Origin: JAMCXS01 sp964459065
GTDB lineage: Bacteria > Acidobacteriota > Terriglobia > UBA7540
Assembly: GCA_964459065.1 (NCBI GenBank)
Contig: CAYWMN010000062.1
Location: 1-16,687 of the forward strand
Direction of reading: 5' to 3'
Length of the DNA stretch: 16,687 nt
Shown: positions 14,268 through 16,687 of the stretch, in pieces
Layout: the number at the start of each line of letters is the position of its first letter
Numbering within the stretch: position 1 is the stretch's first letter
Translations under genes and position numbers: made by a program
The notes under the pieces: generated by a model
Databases searched by the model: none
What the model was told of the DNA's origin: nothing
The model's input: only the letters and a program-made list of their open reading frames with translations

Positions 14268-15143
14268 GTGGAACCAGCTGAACCTTTCTTTAAACGGATT
14301 TCGATTATCGGGCTGGGCCTGATCGGCGGCTCCTGGGCGCTGGCTCTGAAAAAAATGGGCCATCCGGCGCGCCGCGTTGGATGGGACCGGCCAACGATCT
14401 TAGAACAGGCCCTTGCGTGCGGCGCAATCGATGAGGCCGCCGAAGACATTGCCTCAGCTGTCAGCCGCGCCGATTTGGTCATCCTGGCAACCCCGGTCGG
14501 AGCCATCCTGGACATCCTTGGCCAGTTGCCTCCGCACCTGTTGCCGAAGGCTTTAGTCACCGACGTTGGCAGCACCAAAAACCTGATTTGCCGGCGGGCC
14601 AAGGAATTGATAGGTGGGGAGGCGTTGTTTTTAGGCGGCCACCCGCTGGCCGGCAAGGAAATTTCCGGGTTTGAACACGCCGACGCCTCGATCTTTGAAA
14701 ATGTCTGGTACGCGCTGACACCGTCGTCCGATGAGCAAATGCAGGATGAACGGGTAACGGCCTTCAGGCATCTGCTGGAATCCCTCGGCGCGCGTCCCTA
14801 TGTTATGGAGGCTTCAAGTCATGACCTGGCCGTGGCTTATCTTTCGCACTTGCCGCAACTTCTTTCCACCGGCCTGGCAGGTCTCGCGGCAGAAGCGGCT
14901 GCCCAAAAGCACCTGCCGCTGGAATTGGCGGGGCCCGGATTCCGCGACCTCACGCGCCTTGCCGACAGCCCCTATGCCCTGTGGCGCGACATCTGCCTGA
15001 CGAACATCGAGAATATCCAATCAGGGCTTGAAGCCATGATCCAGGAACTTGAAAACATAAAAACTCATTTGAGCGACCGCGAGCTGGAACGCACTTTTGA
15101 GAAAGCCCATCAACTGCGCGACCGCTTGCGCAAGCAGAGTTGA
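14268..15143 (+). CDS. tyrA: Prephenate (or arogenate) dehydrogenase
   Basis: Oxidative decarboxylation of prephenate or arogenate toward tyrosine. 291 aa: an N-terminal Rossmann domain with GLGLIGGS (15-22) and Asp40 after the second strand (WD), which favours NAD+; TDVGSTK (98-104) and GGHPLAGKE with catalytic His125; then a helical dimerisation domain with SHLPQLLS and GPGFRDLTRLA. GTG at 14268 follows AAGGA at about 11 nt; no better start is present. No ACT domain, so classic tyrosine feedback through ACT is not expected. The prephenate/arogenate preference cannot be settled by eye. Confidence 0.93.
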   Translation: MEPAEPFFKRISIIGLGLIGGSWALALKKMGHPARRVGWDRPTILEQALACGAIDEAAEDIASAVSRADLVILATPVGAILDILGQLPPHLLPKALVTDVGSTKNLICRRAKELIGGEALFLGGHPLAGKEISGFEHADASIFENVWYALTPSSDEQMQDERVTAFRHLLESLGARPYVMEASSHDLAVAYLSHLPQLLSTGLAGLAAEAAAQKHLPLELAGPGFRDLTRLADSPYALWRDICLTNIENIQSGLEAMIQELENIKTHLSDRELERTFEKAHQLRDRLRKQS

Positions 15144-15312
15144 ATCTTCTGCGGCCTCGATGTCTGTGATGAATCACCCGGAAAGAAACGTGCTGAAAGT
15201 TAACCTCGCCGTGATGACAATTTTGAGCTTATCTCGAGACTGCTGCTTTTCGAATCAACAAGTCCTTCGCGTCCCGGAACCCACCCGCCGGGAGCCGCAA
15301 GGGTAACGACTT

Positions 15313-15903
15313 ATGGCTTCGCGCACCTTGACTCCGGCTAATCAAATCACGATCTTGCGGCTCGTTTTTGTCCCGGTATTCGCCATCTTGGTGATAGGGC
15401 GGCACGACACCGGAGCGCTCGCCGTGCTGACCTTAGCGGCATTGTCAGACGTCATGGACGGAATTGTCGCAAGGACCTTCCACCAGGTGACTCCGCTGGG
15501 AGTGGCGCTTGATCCCATCGCGGACAAGATCATGATGAGTACCGCCTTTATCACTCTTTCGTTTCGGGGCGCCTTGCCCTGGTGGCTTACCATCGTGGTG
15601 CTCAGCCGGGATGCAGGTATTCTGATTCTGGCGCTGCTGATTATCCTGGTAGCGGGCTACCGGCCTTTCCATCCAACCATCCTGGGCAAAACATCGACCG
15701 TCGTTCAGGTGATCACCGTTTTTGCGGCCTTGTCACTGCTGGCTCACATGCCCTGGGTCACGCCGACAATTCTCAAGGGTTGCACCTACCTCGCCGCAGC
15801 CTTCACAGCCGCCTCGGGTCTTCACTATCTTGCGGTGGTCAGGAACCGCTATGCTCAACACACGGAAGGAGCCGTGCCACCCTCGGCTTCCGGATCTGAA
15901 TAA
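15313..15903 (+). CDS. pgsA: CDP-alcohol phosphatidyltransferase, PgsA-like
   Basis: Integral membrane enzyme moving a phosphatidyl group from CDP-diacylglycerol to an alcohol, most likely glycerol-3-phosphate for phosphatidylglycerol synthesis. 196 aa with about five to six hydrophobic helices. The full family signature is present: D46-x2-D49-G50-x2-A53-R54-x8-G63-x3-D67-x3-D71. It begins TPANQITILRLVFVPVF, typical of PgsA. The ATG is preceded by AAGGG about 9 nt upstream. It lies 169 nt after tyrA and ends before a good terminator. Cardiolipin or inositol-phosphate synthases of the same family are the alternatives, so the symbol is likely but not certain. Confidence 0.85.
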   Translation: MASRTLTPANQITILRLVFVPVFAILVIGRHDTGALAVLTLAALSDVMDGIVARTFHQVTPLGVALDPIADKIMMSTAFITLSFRGALPWWLTIVVLSRDAGILILALLIILVAGYRPFHPTILGKTSTVVQVITVFAALSLLAHMPWVTPTILKGCTYLAAAFTAASGLHYLAVVRNRYAQHTEGAVPPSASGSE

Positions 15904-15917
15904 CGCCTCATTCCCGG

Positions 15918-15939
15918 GCCGGCGTCCCGGCTTTTGTTT
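15918..15939 (+). terminator. Intrinsic terminator after pgsA
   Basis: GCCGG-CGTC-CCGGC (15918-15931) is a 5-bp all-GC stem with a 4-nt loop, followed directly by TTTTGTTT. It starts 15 nt past the pgsA stop and separates the cluster from the peptidase gene. Confidence 0.7.
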
Positions 15940-16000
15940 CCGCGCCGGCTGAGGTTGAAAACAGCTTGGCTTCTTTGTTCATGCCTGAAGCCGCCATGAA

Positions 16001-16029
16001 TTGACGCGGCAGGGTCCAACGCATAGACT
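16001..16029 (+). promoter_or_regulatory. Promoter candidate for the M20 peptidase gene
   Basis: TTGACG (16001-16006), 17 nt, then TAGACT (16024-16029). It lies downstream of the pgsA terminator and about 70 nt before the TTG start, consistent with a separate transcription unit. Confidence 0.5.
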
Positions 16030-16100
16030 GTAAATTCGAAAGGCACGGGGAAGGCCGAGTCTTTTTGCCACCCCGCCCGAATCCAACCGAGGAGCTACCT

Positions 16101-16687
16101 TTGCCGAATTTATCCGTCAAATACCTCAAAGCCAACAGAGAACAATTCCTGGAAGGACTCATCGGCCTGCTGAAGATTCCAAGCATCAGCGCCTTGCCGG
16201 AACATCAGAAAGACGTCCGCCGTGCCGCGCAATCCATCGCTGATGAACTCCGCGCCATGGGGATGCAAAATGTCGAAATGATCGAAGGCAAACCCGGCCG
16301 GAACCCTTTGGTCTATGCCGAATGGATGGGCGCGCCGGGCAAACCCACGCTTCTGCTTTACGGCCATTATGACGTGCAACCTCCCGATCCCCTGGATGAA
16401 TGGAAGTCACCTCCTTTTGAACCGACGCTGCGCGGTAAGGATCTATTTGCCCGGGGCGCTTCAGACGACAAAGGGCAAACCTATATCCTCTTGAAAGCCG
16501 TCGAGTGCTTTCTCAAAGGCCAGGGGAAGTTGCCGGTAAACATCAAGTTCCTCATCGAAGGCGAAGAAGAAGTTGGCGGAGAGCATATCGAAGAATTTGT
16601 CCCCAAAAATCGCGCCCGGCTCAAAGCCGATACGGCGGTAGTTTGCGATACGGAAATGTTCGCGCCCGGACTACCGACGCTTACCAC
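16101..16687 (+). CDS. M20-family metallopeptidase (dipeptidase-like), 5' part
   Basis: Zinc-dependent exopeptidase or dipeptidase of the M20 family (carnosinase/PepV/ArgE relatives); the window ends after 195 codons, before the C-terminal part. Visible are YGHYDVQP with metal ligand His89 and Asp91, ARGASDDKGQ with bridging Asp122, and EGEEEVGG (153-160) with the catalytic and metal-binding Glu pair. The start is TTG at 16101, supported by GAGGAG (16089-16094) at 6 nt spacing; no ATG or GTG nearby fits. No signal peptide, so it is probably cytosolic. The spacing of motifs and the pattern SPPFEPTLRGKDLFARGA match the CNDP-like dipeptidase branch. Substrate unknown. Confidence 0.9.
   Translation, partial: MPNLSVKYLKANREQFLEGLIGLLKIPSISALPEHQKDVRRAAQSIADELRAMGMQNVEMIEGKPGRNPLVYAEWMGAPGKPTLLLYGHYDVQPPDPLDEWKSPPFEPTLRGKDLFARGASDDKGQTYILLKAVECFLKGQGKLPVNIKFLIEGEEEVGGEHIEEFVPKNRARLKADTAVVCDTEMFAPGLPTLT

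Noticed and set aside
15160..15306. 48-codon ORF between tyrA and pgsA
   Set aside because: No SD, no recognisable motif, and composition like the surrounding intergenic DNA.
1..16687. CRISPR array, tRNA, rRNA, insertion sequence or phage genes
   Set aside because: No regularly spaced repeats, cloverleaf, rRNA-like stretch, transposase or integrase was seen; the repeats at 95-618 are irregularly spaced and of unequal sequence.

Overview
This 16.7 kb window is ordinary bacterial chromosome of moderately high GC. It has tightly packed operons, frequent GTG/TTG starts, Shine-Dalgarno (SD) sites and sigma-70-like promoters. The gene content (an RHR-type ThyX, zinc-type L31, a KDG kinase/KDPG aldolase pair, a large trehalose operon, and a trpCFBA-aroQ-tyrA cluster) and the palindromic intergenic repeats suggest an uncultured soil-type lineage, most likely Acidobacteriota. 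That assignment is inference; no rRNA is present. Ten Ns at 7034-7043 mark a scaffold gap, so this is probably a draft or metagenome assembly.

Layout. 1-882 is gene-free and rich in repeats: at least six short hairpins, each followed by GCTAC(AG), plus a 60-bp direct repeat. 883-2025 (minus) is rpmE-thyX, read from a strong promoter at 2055-2083. 2349-4141 (plus) is kdgK-eda, the last two steps of 2-keto-3-deoxygluconate breakdown to pyruvate and glyceraldehyde-3-phosphate. 4194-9266 (minus) is a four-gene trehalose operon: a trehalose-6-phosphate synthase carrying an N-terminal membrane sensor module, then otsB, a DUF5752-like protein and a TreT-type trehalose synthase. The last three are joined by 4-nt overlaps. 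9434-10141 (plus) is a short-chain dehydrogenase. 10292-15143 (plus) is trpC-trpF-trpB-trpA-aroQ-tyrA, aromatic amino acid synthesis without trpE, trpG or trpD. 15313-15903 is a CDP-alcohol phosphatidyltransferase followed by an intrinsic terminator. An M20 metallopeptidase starts at 16101 and runs off the end.

The most unusual part is the trehalose operon. It puts two independent trehalose routes (OtsA/OtsB via trehalose-6-phosphate, and TreT directly from NDP-glucose plus glucose) in one transcript. Its first enzyme is fused to a two-transmembrane, extracytoplasmic-sensor, HAMP-like module of the kind normally attached to histidine kinases. The unassigned third protein is an internal duplication of a roughly 100-residue unit. 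The operon leader holds a small overlapping ORF with the only good SD site, and the otsA-otsB junction can fold into two mutually exclusive hairpins. Together these suggest layered control of trehalose synthesis in response to something sensed at the membrane, which is a hypothesis to test.
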